Notes: generated by a model not told the origin, from the sequence alone. Shown: positions 1-10,143, counted from the stretch's first letter. The stretch: 35,058 nucleotides of DNA from Pseudoxanthomonas sp. J35 (GCF_000513995.1 NZ_AZVB01000004.1:1-35058), one strand, 5' to 3'. Numbers and translations are program-made.

Positions 1-2
1 GA

Positions 3-272
3 TATCGCAGCCGCGCCTGGGCGTTACGCGCCTGGAAGCAGTGGAAGCGCCGGGCCCTGCGCAGCGGGCTGGAGCCGCTGAAGATCTTCGTCCGGCGCCT
101 GGAGCCCTACCTGCCCGGCATCCTGGCCCACTGCCGGTGGCCGCTGGGCACCAACCTGGTCGAGGGCATCAACAACAAGATCAAGGTCATCAAGCGCATG
201 GCCTACGGCTTCCGCGATGACGCCTACTTCTTCCTCAAGATCCGGGCGGCCTTCCCCGGAGTTGGGAGATGA
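3..272 (+). CDS. ISL3-family transposase, C-terminal fragment (cut by window edge)
   Basis: The frame is open from the window edge to TGA at 270-272 (89 codons). It contains NLVEGINNKIK at about codons 51-61; the Glu there matches the third acidic residue of the DDE triad in ISL3-family transposases. KRMAYGFRDD and the ending YFFLKIRAAFPGVGR are the usual ISL3 C-terminus. The N-terminal zinc finger and first two catalytic Asp would lie left of the window, so whether the element is intact cannot be judged. Only 5 bp separate the stop from the terminator of the convergent transporter gene, and no terminal inverted repeat or target duplication is obvious. The right end of the element is therefore either very close to the stop or lost. 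Family assignment is firm; activity is unknown. Confidence 0.85.
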   Translation, partial: YRSRAWALRAWKQWKRRALRSGLEPLKIFVRRLEPYLPGILAHCRWPLGTNLVEGINNKIKVIKRMAYGFRDDAYFFLKIRAAFPGVGR

Positions 273-277
273 ACCAG

Positions 278-309
278 AAAAAAGCGCCGGCCCCTTGCGG
301 GACCGGCGC
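278..309 (-). terminator. Intrinsic terminator of the porin-MHS transporter operon
   Basis: Read on the minus strand, an 11-bp stem (GCGCCGGTCCC pairing with GGGGCCGGCGC, one G-U pair) closes a GCAA tetraloop and is followed directly by six T. It starts 24 nt after the transporter stop codon. GNRA loop, GC stem and T tract make a textbook rho-independent terminator. Confidence 0.88.
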
Positions 310-332
310 CTTGGACTGCTTGCGGACGGCGC

Positions 333-1994
333 TTACTTGGAGATGTCGTCGTCCTTGGTCTCGCGCAGGAACAGGCCGCCGACCACGACGGTCATGATCG
401 CCACGCCGATCGGGTACCACAGGCCAAAGTACATGTTGCCGGTGGCCGCCACCAGGGCGAAGGAGATGGTCGGCAGGAAGCCGCCGAACCAGCCGTTGCC
501 GATGTGGTACGGCAGCGACATCGAGGTGTAGCGGATGCGGGTCGGGAACAGCTCGACCAGGTAGGCGGCGATCGGGCCGTAGACCATGGTCACGTAGATC
601 ACCAGCACCCACAGCAGGAACAGCGTCGCCGGGATGTTGATGCGCTCCAGATCGGCCTTCTCCGGATAGCCGGCCGAGGTGAGGGTGGTCTTCAGCAGCT
701 TGGTGAAGGCGTCGGCGCGGGACTTGACCTCTTCCTTGCTCAGGCCGGCCGCGTCATAGGCCTCCACGTCGGTGCCGCCGATGCTGATGCGGGCGATGCT
801 GCCCGGAGCGGCGGGGACGATCTCGTACGGGATACCGGCCTTGGCCAGCGCGGCCGCGGCGATGTCGCACGAGTTGGTGAACACCTTCTTGCCGATCGGG
901 TCGAACTGGAAGGAGCAGGTGGCCGGGTCGGCGTGCACGACGGCCGGCGAGTTCTGGCGAGCTTCCTCGATCGCCGGGTTGGCGAAGTGGGTCAGGCCCT
1001 TGAAGATCGGGAAGTAGGTCACCGCGGCCAGCAGGCAGCCGGTGAGGATGATCTTCTTGCGGCCGATCTTGTCGGACAGCCAGCCGAACACGATGAAGAA
1101 CGGGGTGGCCAGGGCCAGCGCCGCGGCGATCAGCAGGTTGGCGGTGGTGCCGTCGACCTTGAGCGCCTGGGTCAGGAAGAACAGCGAGTAGAACTGGCCG
1201 CCGTACCACACCACGGCCTGGCCGGCGGTGGCGCCGAGCAGGACCAGCAGCATCAGGCGCAGGTTGCCGCCCTTCATCGAGTCGCGGAACGGCTTCTTCG
1301 AGCCCTTGCCCTCGGCCTTCATCTGCTGGAACAGCGGCGATTCGCTCAGCTGCAGGCGGATCCACACCGAGATGCCCAGCAGGACGATGGACACCAGGAA
1401 CGGGATGCGCCAGCCCCAGGCCTCGAAGGCCTCGTTGCCCAGCGCCAGGCGGCAGCCCAGGATCACCAGCAGCGACAGGAACAGGCCCAGCGTCGCGGTG
1501 GTCTGGATGAAGCTGGTGTACAGGCCGCGCTTGCCGTGCGGCGCGTGCTCGGCCACGTAGGTGGCCGCGCCGCCGTACTCGCCGCCCAGCGCGAGGCCCT
1601 GGGCGAGGCGCAGTATGATCAGGATCACCGGCGCCGCCAGGCCGATGCTGGCGTACGTCGGCAGGATGCCGACGATGAACGTCGACAGGCCCATGATCAC
1701 GATGGTGACGAGGAACGTGTACTTGCGGCCGATGCGATCGCCGAGGCTGCCGAAGAAGGCCGCGCCGAACGGACGCACCGCGAAGCCGGCGGCGAAGGCC
1801 AGCAGCGCGAAGATGAAGCCGGTGGTCTCGTTGACGCCGCTGAAGAACTGCTTGGCGATGATCGCCGCCAGCGAGCCGTACAGGTAGAAGTCGTACCACT
1901 CGAACACGGTGCCCAGGCTCGAAGCGAAGATGACTCGCTTGTGGCCCTTGGTGAGCTCGCCTTGCGGCGAGTGGTTTGCGGTTGTTGCGTTCAT
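333..1994 (-). CDS. MHS-family (metabolite:H+ symporter) MFS transporter with a large periplasmic insert
   Basis: The protein has 553 residues, about 12 membrane helices and the MFS motif A GSLGDRIGRK (82-91), repeated as GWLSDKIGRK after helix 8. FEWYDFYLYG at 31-40 is typical of the MHS group (proline/betaine, alpha-ketoglutarate, citrate and shikimate porters). Between helices 9 and 10 (about 337-453) is a hydrophilic insert of some 115 residues, periplasmic by helix count, with Cys360 and Cys376 that could form a disulfide. MHS porters usually lack it (about 430 residues). The gene lies 14 bp after the porin; its Shine-Dalgarno GAGGAGG overlaps the porin stop, so the two are co-translated. 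Facing acs suggests a short-chain carboxylate or related substrate; that is inference. The start has a good ribosome site. Confidence 0.85.
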   Translation of the reverse strand: MNATTANHSPQGELTKGHKRVIFASSLGTVFEWYDFYLYGSLAAIIAKQFFSGVNETTGFIFALLAFAAGFAVRPFGAAFFGSLGDRIGRKYTFLVTIVIMGLSTFIVGILPTYASIGLAAPVILIILRLAQGLALGGEYGGAATYVAEHAPHGKRGLYTSFIQTTATLGLFLSLLVILGCRLALGNEAFEAWGWRIPFLVSIVLLGISVWIRLQLSESPLFQQMKAEGKGSKKPFRDSMKGGNLRLMLLVLLGATAGQAVVWYGGQFYSLFFLTQALKVDGTTANLLIAAALALATPFFIVFGWLSDKIGRKKIILTGCLLAAVTYFPIFKGLTHFANPAIEEARQNSPAVVHADPATCSFQFDPIGKKVFTNSCDIAAAALAKAGIPYEIVPAAPGSIARISIGGTDVEAYDAAGLSKEEVKSRADAFTKLLKTTLTSAGYPEKADLERINIPATLFLLWVLVIYVTMVYGPIAAYLVELFPTRIRYTSMSLPYHIGNGWFGGFLPTISFALVAATGNMYFGLWYPIGVAIMTVVVGGLFLRETKDDDISK

Positions 1995-2008
1995 GCGGGG
2001 TCCCCTCC

Positions 2009-3382
2009 TCAGAAGCTGTACTTGACGTGGGTCTGGAAGCGCTTCAGATCACCCTCGCGGTCGTCCTCGAGGGAGCGCTGGCCCCAGCCGATCTCCGCAC
2101 CGATGTCCAGCTTCGGCAACGGCGAATAGATCAGGTTGGCGTGGAACGACTGCGAGCGCTCGGTCACGCCCCAGCCGACGAGCGACGGATCGTTGTCGAA
2201 GTGGGCGGCCGAATACATCAGGTTGCCGCGCAGCTTGGGGCTGAACACGTGGCGCCAGGCGACGAAGCCGCCGTAGCCGTCGAGCGCCTCGATGTCGCCG
2301 CCGGCGTTGGTCTGGACCACGTCGCTGCCCAGGCCGAAGGCCATGTAACGGCCGATGCCGGCACCGGCATTGGCCATCCAGCGGATGTCGTCGCTGGCGC
2401 CGAGGTTGAACTTGCCCGACAGGCTGACCGCGCCGCCGGTGTCGCTGTTGTTGCCCGACTGGAACCTGCGCAGCAGGCCGGCGATCGAGAAGTGGCCCCA
2501 GTCGCCCTTGATGTTGTAGCGGGCGGTCAGGTCCGGGATGCTGTTGTCGCCGGTGGTGGTGCGCGCGCCGGCGGCGGCCGCGTACGGCGCGTAGGCCTGC
2601 ACGGTGGTGTTCGGGTTCTCCAGGGCGACCGACCACGGGCCCTTGGTGTAGCGGACCTGCGACTGGCGCACGAACACGGTGCCGTCGGTCACGCCGACGA
2701 AGTCCACCGCGTCGGGCAGGGCCGCCACGTCCTGGAAGTTCGACCAGGTCTGGCCGGCCAGCCAGTTGTTCCAGCTGACGTAAGCCTGGCGCAGGGTCAC
2801 CGCGTAGGTATTCGTGGCGACCTCGTTGCCGGCCAGCGCGTTGCTGCCGCCGCCGAAGAAGTCCATCTCCACGTAGGCCTTGAACTTGTCGCCGCTGTCG
2901 GTGGCGTGGTCGGCGCTCAGCCAGAAGCGCGAGAACTGCGCGTGGAAGTCGGTGTACGGGTCGCCGCCGTCGGCGCCGGCACCGCCCACCGGGATGGTGC
3001 TGGGCACGTAGAACAGGCGGCCGGACGAACCGTCGGCGATGCGCCCGTCGCTGGTGTCGGTGACCATCGCGTCCATCTTGATGAAGCCGCCGTACGAGAA
3101 TGCTGTGCCGGCGTTGGCCGCGGTGTTGATCGTGGTGCGCTGGATCGGCTGCTTGCCCGCCGGCAGCGGTGCCGGCTGCGCGGCCTTGACCTCGGCGATC
3201 TGCGTCTGTGTCGTCTGCTGCGCCTCGAGCAGGGCCTGGACCTGGCGTTCAAGTTCGGCGACGCGGGCCTCCAGGGCCTTCTCCTTGGCGGTCTCGGCCA
3301 TCGCCAGGCCCGGCGCCACCAGGGCGACGAACAGCGCCGCCGCCAGCGGCCGTCGTACCAGCCTCTTGTTGTTCGTACTCAT
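2009..3382 (-). CDS. DcaP-like outer-membrane porin
   Basis: The chosen start (ATG at 3382, preceded by GGGAGGGGAG) gives 457 residues; an in-frame start 40 codons upstream has no ribosome site and would spoil the signal peptide. Residues 1-28 are a signal peptide ending AMA. Next comes a short coiled coil (EKALEARVAELERQVQALLE), a Pro-rich linker, and a beta-rich domain opening SYGGFIKMDAMVT and ending in the outer-membrane signature KYSF. Coiled coil plus barrel matches the trimeric DcaP porin family, whose Acinetobacter member passes dicarboxylates. It is the first gene of a two-gene operon with the MHS transporter and probably supplies that transporter across the outer membrane. Substrate is not readable from sequence. 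Confidence 0.85.
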   Translation of the reverse strand: MSTNNKRLVRRPLAAALFVALVAPGLAMAETAKEKALEARVAELERQVQALLEAQQTTQTQIAEVKAAQPAPLPAGKQPIQRTTINTAANAGTAFSYGGFIKMDAMVTDTSDGRIADGSSGRLFYVPSTIPVGGAGADGGDPYTDFHAQFSRFWLSADHATDSGDKFKAYVEMDFFGGGSNALAGNEVATNTYAVTLRQAYVSWNNWLAGQTWSNFQDVAALPDAVDFVGVTDGTVFVRQSQVRYTKGPWSVALENPNTTVQAYAPYAAAAGARTTTGDNSIPDLTARYNIKGDWGHFSIAGLLRRFQSGNNSDTGGAVSLSGKFNLGASDDIRWMANAGAGIGRYMAFGLGSDVVQTNAGGDIEALDGYGGFVAWRHVFSPKLRGNLMYSAAHFDNDPSLVGWGVTERSQSFHANLIYSPLPKLDIGAEIGWGQRSLEDDREGDLKRFQTHVKYSF

Positions 3383-3707
3383 CAAGCTCCCCTCCCTCTG
3401 TACGGATGACTGTTGGGTCCGGATGACAACGGCCGCGCTGCCACGCACGGCTGGCCGCAGCGGGAGACTGCGCATCGGCCCGGTGGGGTGCCTATTCGCC
3501 ATTAGTCGAAGAGCGCGGCGCGGGCGCCGGCGGAGCCCGCAGCGGCGGGCATGCGCGGCGCCTCCCGCGTGCCCGGGGAGCGCCGCGCTTCGACCAAGGT
3601 CTTAAGCCGGCTGCTGCAATGCGTCACGGTGTATGCGTCAAACTGGGGCGCAACAGGCCGCGCCGACAGCGGCCGCCAGTCGAGGCATCCAAGAGGAGGG
3701 AGCAGCC
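3383..3707. promoter_or_regulatory. Divergent control region between the porin operon and acs
   Basis: This 325-bp gap carries promoters for both directions. It holds an imperfect inverted repeat at 3555-3586 (GCGGCGCCTCCCG against CGGGGAGCGCCGC, two mismatches) that could be an operator or hairpin. Ribosome sites are clear on both sides: AGAGGAGGG before acs (3692-3700) and GGGAGGGG before the porin. No confident -35/-10 or -24/-12 promoter was found. A response regulator beside acs makes this region its likeliest target (inference). Confidence 0.5.
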
Positions 3708-5651
<1,944 letters not shown>

Positions 5652-5655
5652 AGCG

Positions 5656-5777
5656 GTGATTCGTGATTAGTTATTGGTGATTCGAAAGAGCCCAGGCGCT
5701 CTCCCGGTCACCACGGGGCGGCAGCCATGCCGCCCCCTGCTTTTTACGAATCACGAATCACGAATCCCCAATCACGA
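5656..5777. repeat. Heptad inverted-repeat element, copy 1
   Basis: Left arm (5656-5684) is four imperfect heptads, GTGATTC GTGATTA GTTATTG GTGATTC. Right arm (5746-5777) is the same heptad type inverted (ACGAATC three times, then CCCAATCACGA). The arms can pair into a long cruciform or RNA hairpin. Just inside the left arm is a small palindrome AGAGCCCAGGCGCTCT that is nearly shared with copy 2 at 23269-23387. This copy encloses the acs terminator and ends 5 bp before the next start codon. It is probably a dispersed repeat of this genome; its mobility is unknown. Confidence 0.8.
5715..5745 (+). terminator. Intrinsic terminator of acs
   Basis: A perfect 9-bp stem GGGGCGGCA / TGCCGCCCC with a 4-nt loop is followed within 4 nt by five T. 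It lies inside the heptad inverted-repeat element, about 65 bp after the acs stop. Confidence 0.85.
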
Positions 5778-5782
5778 CCCTT

Positions 5783-6448
5783 ATGACCATCCTGATCGCC
5801 GACGACCATCCGCTGTTCCGCGAGGCCCTGCGCGGGGCGGTGCAGCGGATCCTGCCCGAAGCGACCCTGCACGAGGCCGACAGCGTCGATGCGCTGTACG
5901 CGCTGGTCGAGGCGAACGCGGACGCCGACCTGCTGCTGATGGACCTCAACATGCCCGGCGCGCACGGCTTCAGCGCGCTGGTGCACCTGCGCTCGCTGCA
6001 TCCGCAGTTGCCGGTGGTGGTGGTCTCCGCGCGCGAGGAGCCGGCGGTGATGCGTCGCGCGCTGGACCACGGCGCGCTGGGCTTCATTCCCAAGTCGGCC
6101 GATTCGGAGACCATCGCCATGGCGGTGGAGACGGTGCTGGACGGCGAGCGCTGGGCACCGGCGGCGGCGGCCGCGGCGCCGGCGATGGACCGCGACGAGC
6201 AGGCGGTGGCGCAGCGCCTGCGCGAACTGACCCCGCAGCAGTTCCGGGTCCTGCAGATGCTCGGCGAGGGCCGGCTCAACAAGCAGATCGCCTGGGACCT
6301 GGGCGTGTCCGAGGCCACGATCAAGGCGCACGTGACCGCGGTGCTGCGCAAGCTCGGGGTCAACAACCGCACCCAGGCGGTGCTGATGGCCGGTCGCCTG
6401 GCGGTGGACCCGGACCGGGTGGTGGTGCCGCCGGACGAGGCCGACTGA
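5783..6448 (+). CDS. NarL/FixJ response regulator, likely CrbR/ErdR type controlling acs
   Basis: The protein has 221 residues. A receiver domain (about 1-120) has acidic pocket Asp7/Asp8, phospho-acceptor Asp54 (LLLMDLNMPG), Ser82 and Lys104. An Ala-rich linker leads to a LuxR/GerE helix-turn-helix at about 150-205 (LTPQQFRVLQMLGEGRLNKQ, then SEATIKAHVTAVLRKL). In Pseudomonas and Vibrio, response regulators of this form (ErdR, CrbR) activate acs, and this gene directly follows acs, so the same role is likely (inference). No partner kinase is in the window. The start ATG at 5783 has no Shine-Dalgarno; the heptad repeat ends 5 bp before it. The acs terminator upstream suggests separate transcription. 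Confidence 0.85.
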   Translation: MTILIADDHPLFREALRGAVQRILPEATLHEADSVDALYALVEANADADLLLMDLNMPGAHGFSALVHLRSLHPQLPVVVVSAREEPAVMRRALDHGALGFIPKSADSETIAMAVETVLDGERWAPAAAAAAPAMDRDEQAVAQRLRELTPQQFRVLQMLGEGRLNKQIAWDLGVSEATIKAHVTAVLRKLGVNNRTQAVLMAGRLAVDPDRVVVPPDEAD

Positions 6449-6519
6449 GCCGACTGGGACGCTGGTCACCGGCCCGCGGGCCGCGTAAACGGTTTCATTG
6501 AACGAGGCTGAACCGGGTT

Positions 6520-6540
6520 CCGCCGCGACGGTCGCGGCGG
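6520..6540. repeat. Perfect 10-bp inverted repeat upstream of opgH
   Basis: CCGCCGCGAC, one G, then GTCGCGGCGG. It lies in the 165-bp spacer between the response regulator and opgH and has no T tract. A second palindrome GGCCCGCGGGCC lies at about 6472-6483. Either could be an operator, a factor-independent hairpin or a leader structure; no specific role can be assigned. Confidence 0.5.
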
Positions 6541-6613
6541 TGGTGATGCGCTGCACAATACCGGCTTGCCTTGCGCACCCCCCTCCGGCGCAAGGCGTAC
6601 CCGGAGAGTGCAC

Positions 6614-8557
6614 GTGCTCCCAGTGTCCGGTTCCCTCGCCGCCCCCGTTTCCCTGGCCGAATCCCCCGCCGCCCCGGCGACGGACGCCGGCCGCGCCTGG
6701 CTCCCGGCCAGCGAGGCACCGCTGCCGATGCCCGTACAGTCGCTGCGCGAAGGCCGGCTGGCCGCCCGGGTCCTGCCGACGACCTCGCCGGGCCTGGGCC
6801 GCCGCCGCCTGTTCGTGGTGGGCGCCACCGCCGCCCTGACCGCCGCCGCCAGCATGGGCATGCTGCAGGTCCTGCGCATCGGCGGGCTGGGCGTGCTCGA
6901 CCTGGTCCTGCTGGTGTTGTTCGTGTTCCTGTTCGCCTGGATCGCGCTGTCCAGCATCGGCGCGGTCTGCGGCTTCCTGCTGCTGATGGCCAGGCGCCAC
7001 AACCTGCTGGGCATCGAGGTGGACGGGCCGTTGCCCCGGCTGTCCAGCCGCACCGCGCTGCTGGTCCCGACCTACCACGAGGATCCGGCGCGGCTGATGG
7101 CCGGCCTGCAGGCGATCTACGAGTCGGTGCAGGCGACCGGGCGGCTGGCGGCGTTCGACTTCTTCGTGCTCAGCGACAGCCGCAAGCCGGAGTTCACGGG
7201 GACCGAGGAGCGCCAGTTCGCCGCACTGCTGCAGCGCATCGGCGGGGAAGGGCGCGTGTTCTACCGCCGCCGCACCGACAACCGCGGGCGCAAGGCCGGC
7301 AACATCGCCGACTGGGTGCAGCGCTACGGCGCGGCCTACTCGCAGTTCCTGATCCTGGACGCCGACAGCGTGATGAGCGGCGAGACCCTGGTGCGCCTGG
7401 CCGCGGCGATGGAGCGCAACCCGCGCGTGGGCCTGATCCAGACCCTGCCGCGGGTGGTGAACGGGCAGACCCTGTTCGCGCGCATGCAGCAGTTCGGCGG
7501 GCACATGTACGGACCGATCATCGCCCGCGGCATCACCTGGTGGCACAGCAGCGAAGGCAACTACTGGGGCCATAACGCGATGGTGCGCACCCGCGCCTTC
7601 GCCGCCCACGCCGGCCTGCCCGAGCTGCAGGGCCGGCATCCATTCGGCGGCCACATCCTCAGCCACGATTTCGTCGAGGCGGCGCTGATGCGCCGCGCCG
7701 GCTGGGCCGTCCACCTGGTGCCGGAGCTGGACGGCAGCTACGAGGAAGGCCCGCCCTCGCTGACCGACCTGCTGGTGCGCGACCGCCGCTGGTGCCAGGG
7801 CAACCTGCAGCACATGAAGGTGGTCGGCAGCGCCGGCCTGCACTGGGTCAGCCGCACCCACATGCTGGTCGGCATCGGCCATTACTTCACCGCGCCGATG
7901 TGGGCGATGCTGATGCTGATCGGCCTGGCCATCCCGCTGCACCACGGCGACCTGGCCTGGGACGGCTTCCGCCTGCCCGGCTTCTCGCCGCTGGCCTACT
8001 GGCGCGCCTCGGACATGGAGCGGATCGAGTGGCTGTTCGCCGCGACCATGGGCGTGCTGTTCGTGCCGAAGATCCTCGGCTTCCTCGCTACCCTGGTCGA
8101 TCCCGTCGCGCGGCGTGGGGCCGGTGGCGGTTGCAACGCCTTCCTCGGCCTGCTGATCGAAACCGTGCTGGCGGCGCTGATGGCGCCGATCGTGATGTAC
8201 CGGCAGTCGCGCGGCGTGGCCGAGGTGCTGGCCGGCCACGACTCCGGCTGGGAAGCGCAGCGCCGCGACGACGGCAGCGTGCCGCTGTCGGGGCTGGTCC
8301 GCAGCTATGGCGGACTGACCCTGTTCGGCGCGTTCATGGGCGGGCTGTCGTGGATGGTCTCGCCGGGCCTGGCGCTTTGGATGTCGCCGGTGCTGGTCGG
8401 CATGGTCCTGGCGATCCCGACGGTGTGGCTGACCTCCGGGCGCGCGCCGGGGCGCTGGCTGCGCGAGCGGCGGATCCTGTGCATCCCCGAGGAAATCGAC
8501 CCGCCGCCGGTGCTGCGCCGGGCCACCGAACTGCGCGCGGCGGCGGCGCAGGCATAG
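6614..8557 (+). CDS. opgH: Glucans biosynthesis glucosyltransferase H (OpgH/MdoH)
   Basis: This inner-membrane family-2 glycosyltransferase makes the beta-1,2 backbone of osmoregulated periplasmic glucans from UDP-glucose. I chose GTG at 6614 (647 residues) because GGAG at 6603-6606 sits 7 nt upstream; GTG at 6608 or 6623 is possible. Two early helices (about 68-87 and 94-125) precede the cytoplasmic catalytic domain: [24 protein letters not shown] (D-A-D at about 249-251), [15 protein letters not shown], and [12 protein letters not shown] (the QxxRW-type motif, here RRW, about 391-393). Four or more helices follow. The usual partner opgG is not adjacent. In Xanthomonas and Pseudomonas relatives this gene (hrpM) is needed for virulence (known of the family). 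Identity is secure; the start is less so. Confidence 0.93.
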   Translation: MLPVSGSLAAPVSLAESPAAPATDAGRAWLPASEAPLPMPVQSLREGRLAARVLPTTSPGLGRRRLFVVGATAALTAAASMGMLQVLRIGGLGVLDLVLLVLFVFLFAWIALSSIGAVCGFLLLMARRHNLLGIEVDGPLPRLSSRTALLVPTYHEDPARLMAGLQAIYESVQATGRLAAFDFFVLSDSRKPEFTGTEERQFAALLQRIGGEGRVFYRRRTDNRGRKAGNIADWVQRYGAAYSQFLILDADSVMSGETLVRLAAAMERNPRVGLIQTLPRVVNGQTLFARMQQFGGHMYGPIIARGITWWHSSEGNYWGHNAMVRTRAFAAHAGLPELQGRHPFGGHILSHDFVEAALMRRAGWAVHLVPELDGSYEEGPPSLTDLLVRDRRWCQGNLQHMKVVGSAGLHWVSRTHMLVGIGHYFTAPMWAMLMLIGLAIPLHHGDLAWDGFRLPGFSPLAYWRASDMERIEWLFAATMGVLFVPKILGFLATLVDPVARRGAGGGCNAFLGLLIETVLAALMAPIVMYRQSRGVAEVLAGHDSGWEAQRRDDGSVPLSGLVRSYGGLTLFGAFMGGLSWMVSPGLALWMSPVLVGMVLAIPTVWLTSGRAPGRWLRERRILCIPEEIDPPPVLRRATELRAAAAQA

Positions 8558-8590
8558 TTGCCGCCGGTTCCCGGGGATAGAAGGAAATAC

Positions 8591-9256
8591 ATGCTGCTGG
8601 AATGCGTGGAGCAGGAGACCGGCCCCGCGCCGGCGTGGACCGTGCTGTGGCTGCACGGGCTGGGCGCGGACGGCCACGATTTCGCGCCGATCGTGCCGGA
8701 GCTGGTGCGCCGCCACTGGCCGGCGCTGCGCTTCGTGTTCCCGCACGCGCCGGTGCGCCCGGTGACGATCAACAACGGCATGCGCATGCGCGCCTGGTAC
8801 GACATCACCGGGATGGACTTCGCCACCCGCGCCGATGCCGAGGGCGTGGAGCAGTCGGTGGAGCAGGTCGAGGCGCTGGTCGCGCGCGAGGTCGAGCGCG
8901 GCATCGCGCCCTCGCGGATCCTGCTGGCCGGCTTCTCCCAGGGCGGCGCCATCACCCTGGCCGCGGGCCTGCGCCGGCGCCAGCCGCTGGCCGGCCTCAT
9001 CGCCCTGTCGACCTACCTGCCCGGCGGCGAGGCGGCCGCCTCGCGGCGCGACCCGAACGCGGTGGCGCAGCCGGTGTTCTTCGCCCATGGCGACGGCGAC
9101 CCGGTGATCCCGGTGCAGTACGGCCTGGCCAGCGCGCAGGCGCTGCAGCGGGTCGGCTTCGAGGTGGAGTGGCACCGCTACCCGATGGCCCACCAGGTCT
9201 GCGCGCAGGAGATCGCCGACCTGGGCGACTGGCTGGAACGGCGCCTGCTCGGCTGA
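8591..9256 (+). CDS. Alpha/beta hydrolase, acyl-protein thioesterase/carboxylesterase family (Abhydrolase_2)
   Basis: The protein has 221 residues, starting at ATG 8591 after AAGGAAA; an in-frame start at 8558 adds 11 unlike residues and lacks a ribosome site. The fold markers are LHGLGADGHDF (oxyanion side), nucleophile elbow GFSQGG with Ser116, Asp170 in HGDGDPVIP and His201 in YPMAHQVC, the full catalytic triad. It has no signal peptide, so it is cytoplasmic. Family members hydrolyse short acyl esters or thioesters; the natural substrate is not predictable. It follows opgH by 33 bp and may share its transcript. Confidence 0.9.
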   Translation: MLLECVEQETGPAPAWTVLWLHGLGADGHDFAPIVPELVRRHWPALRFVFPHAPVRPVTINNGMRMRAWYDITGMDFATRADAEGVEQSVEQVEALVAREVERGIAPSRILLAGFSQGGAITLAAGLRRRQPLAGLIALSTYLPGGEAAASRRDPNAVAQPVFFAHGDGDPVIPVQYGLASAQALQRVGFEVEWHRYPMAHQVCAQEIADLGDWLERRLLG

Positions 9257-9280
9257 GCCCGCGCGCGCAGGCCCACCCGG

Positions 9281-9323
9281 CGGGCTGGACCGGCCCCTGC
9301 TGACGGGGTCACGGTCCAGCCCG
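9281..9323. repeat. Long hairpin between the esterase and algR
   Basis: CGGGCTGGACCG (9281-9292) pairs perfectly with CGGTCCAGCCCG (9312-9323). The enclosed segment can add CCCC/GGGG pairing. It lies 24 bp after the esterase stop and has no T tract, so it is a possible factor-independent or weak terminator, or an mRNA 3' stabiliser. Confidence 0.55.
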
Positions 9324-9330
9324 GGCCCGG

Positions 9331-9360
9331 ATGACGGCCAGCCGGAGCCACGGCTACTAT
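9331..9360 (+). promoter_or_regulatory. Candidate sigma70 promoter of algR
   Basis: ATGACG (9331-9336), an 18-bp spacer and TACTAT (9355-9360) match four of six bases at each box. Transcription would begin near 9367, giving a leader of about 22 nt. It follows a hairpin that may end the upstream transcript. Confidence 0.45.
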
Positions 9361-9388
9361 CCCGAGAGGTCATCCTGCCCATTGCCTG

Positions 9389-10111
9389 ATGCGTAGCCTC
9401 AAGCTGGTGATCGCCGACGATGAGCCGATGGCGCGCGAGCGCCTGCGCGTGCTGCTTTCCGAGCAGCCGGGCGTGGAGGTGGTGGCCGAGACCGGCGACG
9501 GCCAGCAGGTGCTGGAAGCCTGTGCCGCACTGCAGCCGCACGCGGTGCTGCTGGACATCGCCATGCCCGGCATCGATGGCCTCGAAACCGCGCGCCGCCT
9601 GGCCGAGGCCAGCCCCGGCACCGCCGTGGTGTTCTGCACCGCCTACGACGCCCACGCCCTTTCCGCGTTCGAGGCTGCCGCGCTCGATTACCTGGTCAAG
9701 CCGGTGCGGCCGGAACGGCTGGCCGCGGCGCTGGAACGCGTGCGCACCTTCCATGCCGGCCGCCCCGCCACCGCCGGGCGCCGCACCCAGCTGTGCGCGC
9801 GCCTGCGCGGCAGCCTGCGCCTGATCCCGCTGGACGAGGTCCGCTACCTGCAGGCCGAGGAGAAATACGTGGTCGTGCACCACGCCCGCGGCGAGGACCT
9901 GATCGAGGAGTCGCTGCGCTCGCTGGAAGAGGATTTCCCCGACCGTTTCATCCGCATCCACCGCAACTGCCTGGTGGCGCGCGAGGAGCTGGTGGAACTG
10001 CGCCGCGGCAGCGACGGCCACGTGCGCGCGGTGCTGCGCAGCGGCGGTGAGCCGCTGGAGGTGAGCCGCCGTTGCGTACCGCAGCTGCGGCAGACGCTGC
10101 GCCAGCTCTGA
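9389..10111 (+). CDS. algR: LytTR-family response regulator AlgR
   Basis: The protein has 240 residues. The receiver domain has acidic residues Asp10/Asp11, phospho-acceptor Asp56 (VLLDIAMPG), Thr84 and Lys104 (DYLVKPVRP). A LytTR DNA-binding domain follows from about 135, with [14 protein letters not shown] and [12 protein letters not shown] as its typical strands. In Pseudomonas aeruginosa AlgR, next to hemC, controls alginate genes and type IV pili; the same gene order here supports the name. The usual kinase partner algZ/fimS is not upstream, where a hydrolase sits instead, so the kinase must be elsewhere or lost. The start lacks a strong Shine-Dalgarno. The regulon cannot be inferred from this window. 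Confidence 0.87.
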   Translation: MRSLKLVIADDEPMARERLRVLLSEQPGVEVVAETGDGQQVLEACAALQPHAVLLDIAMPGIDGLETARRLAEASPGTAVVFCTAYDAHALSAFEAAALDYLVKPVRPERLAAALERVRTFHAGRPATAGRRTQLCARLRGSLRLIPLDEVRYLQAEEKYVVVHHARGEDLIEESLRSLEEDFPDRFIRIHRNCLVAREELVELRRGSDGHVRAVLRSGGEPLEVSRRCVPQLRQTLRQL

Positions 10112-10137
10112 CCGCGCCCGCCGCGATGGCGGATAAT
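10108..10137 (+). promoter_or_regulatory. Candidate promoter for a leaderless hemC transcript
   Basis: CTGACC (10108-10113), 18 bp, then GATAAT (10132-10137), with ATG six nt later. Transcription would start at or very near the A of ATG. The -35 box overlaps the algR stop codon. No Shine-Dalgarno precedes the ATG, which fits leaderless initiation. Confidence 0.55.
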
Positions 10138-10143
10138 GCGCCG

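Noticed and set aside
504-3409. Long plus-strand frames (541 and 477 codons) opposite the MHS transporter and porin
   Set aside because: Shadows of high-GC genes: low complexity, no domains, no ribosome sites; the minus-strand genes have signal peptide, helices and motifs.
3383-3707. A sigma54 (-24/-12) promoter for acs or the porin
   Set aside because: No segment has both GG and GC elements at the right spacing on either strand.
5656-5777. Heptad arrays as a CRISPR or phage attachment site
   Set aside because: Units are 7 bp, imperfect and inverted at the two ends; no integrase or spacers nearby.
5744-10021. A 1425-codon open frame on the minus strand
   Set aside because: It runs antisense to the response regulator, opgH, the esterase and algR, all with clear family motifs. 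It has no recognisable domain, is rich in His/Arg/Gln/Ala, and arises from high third-position GC.
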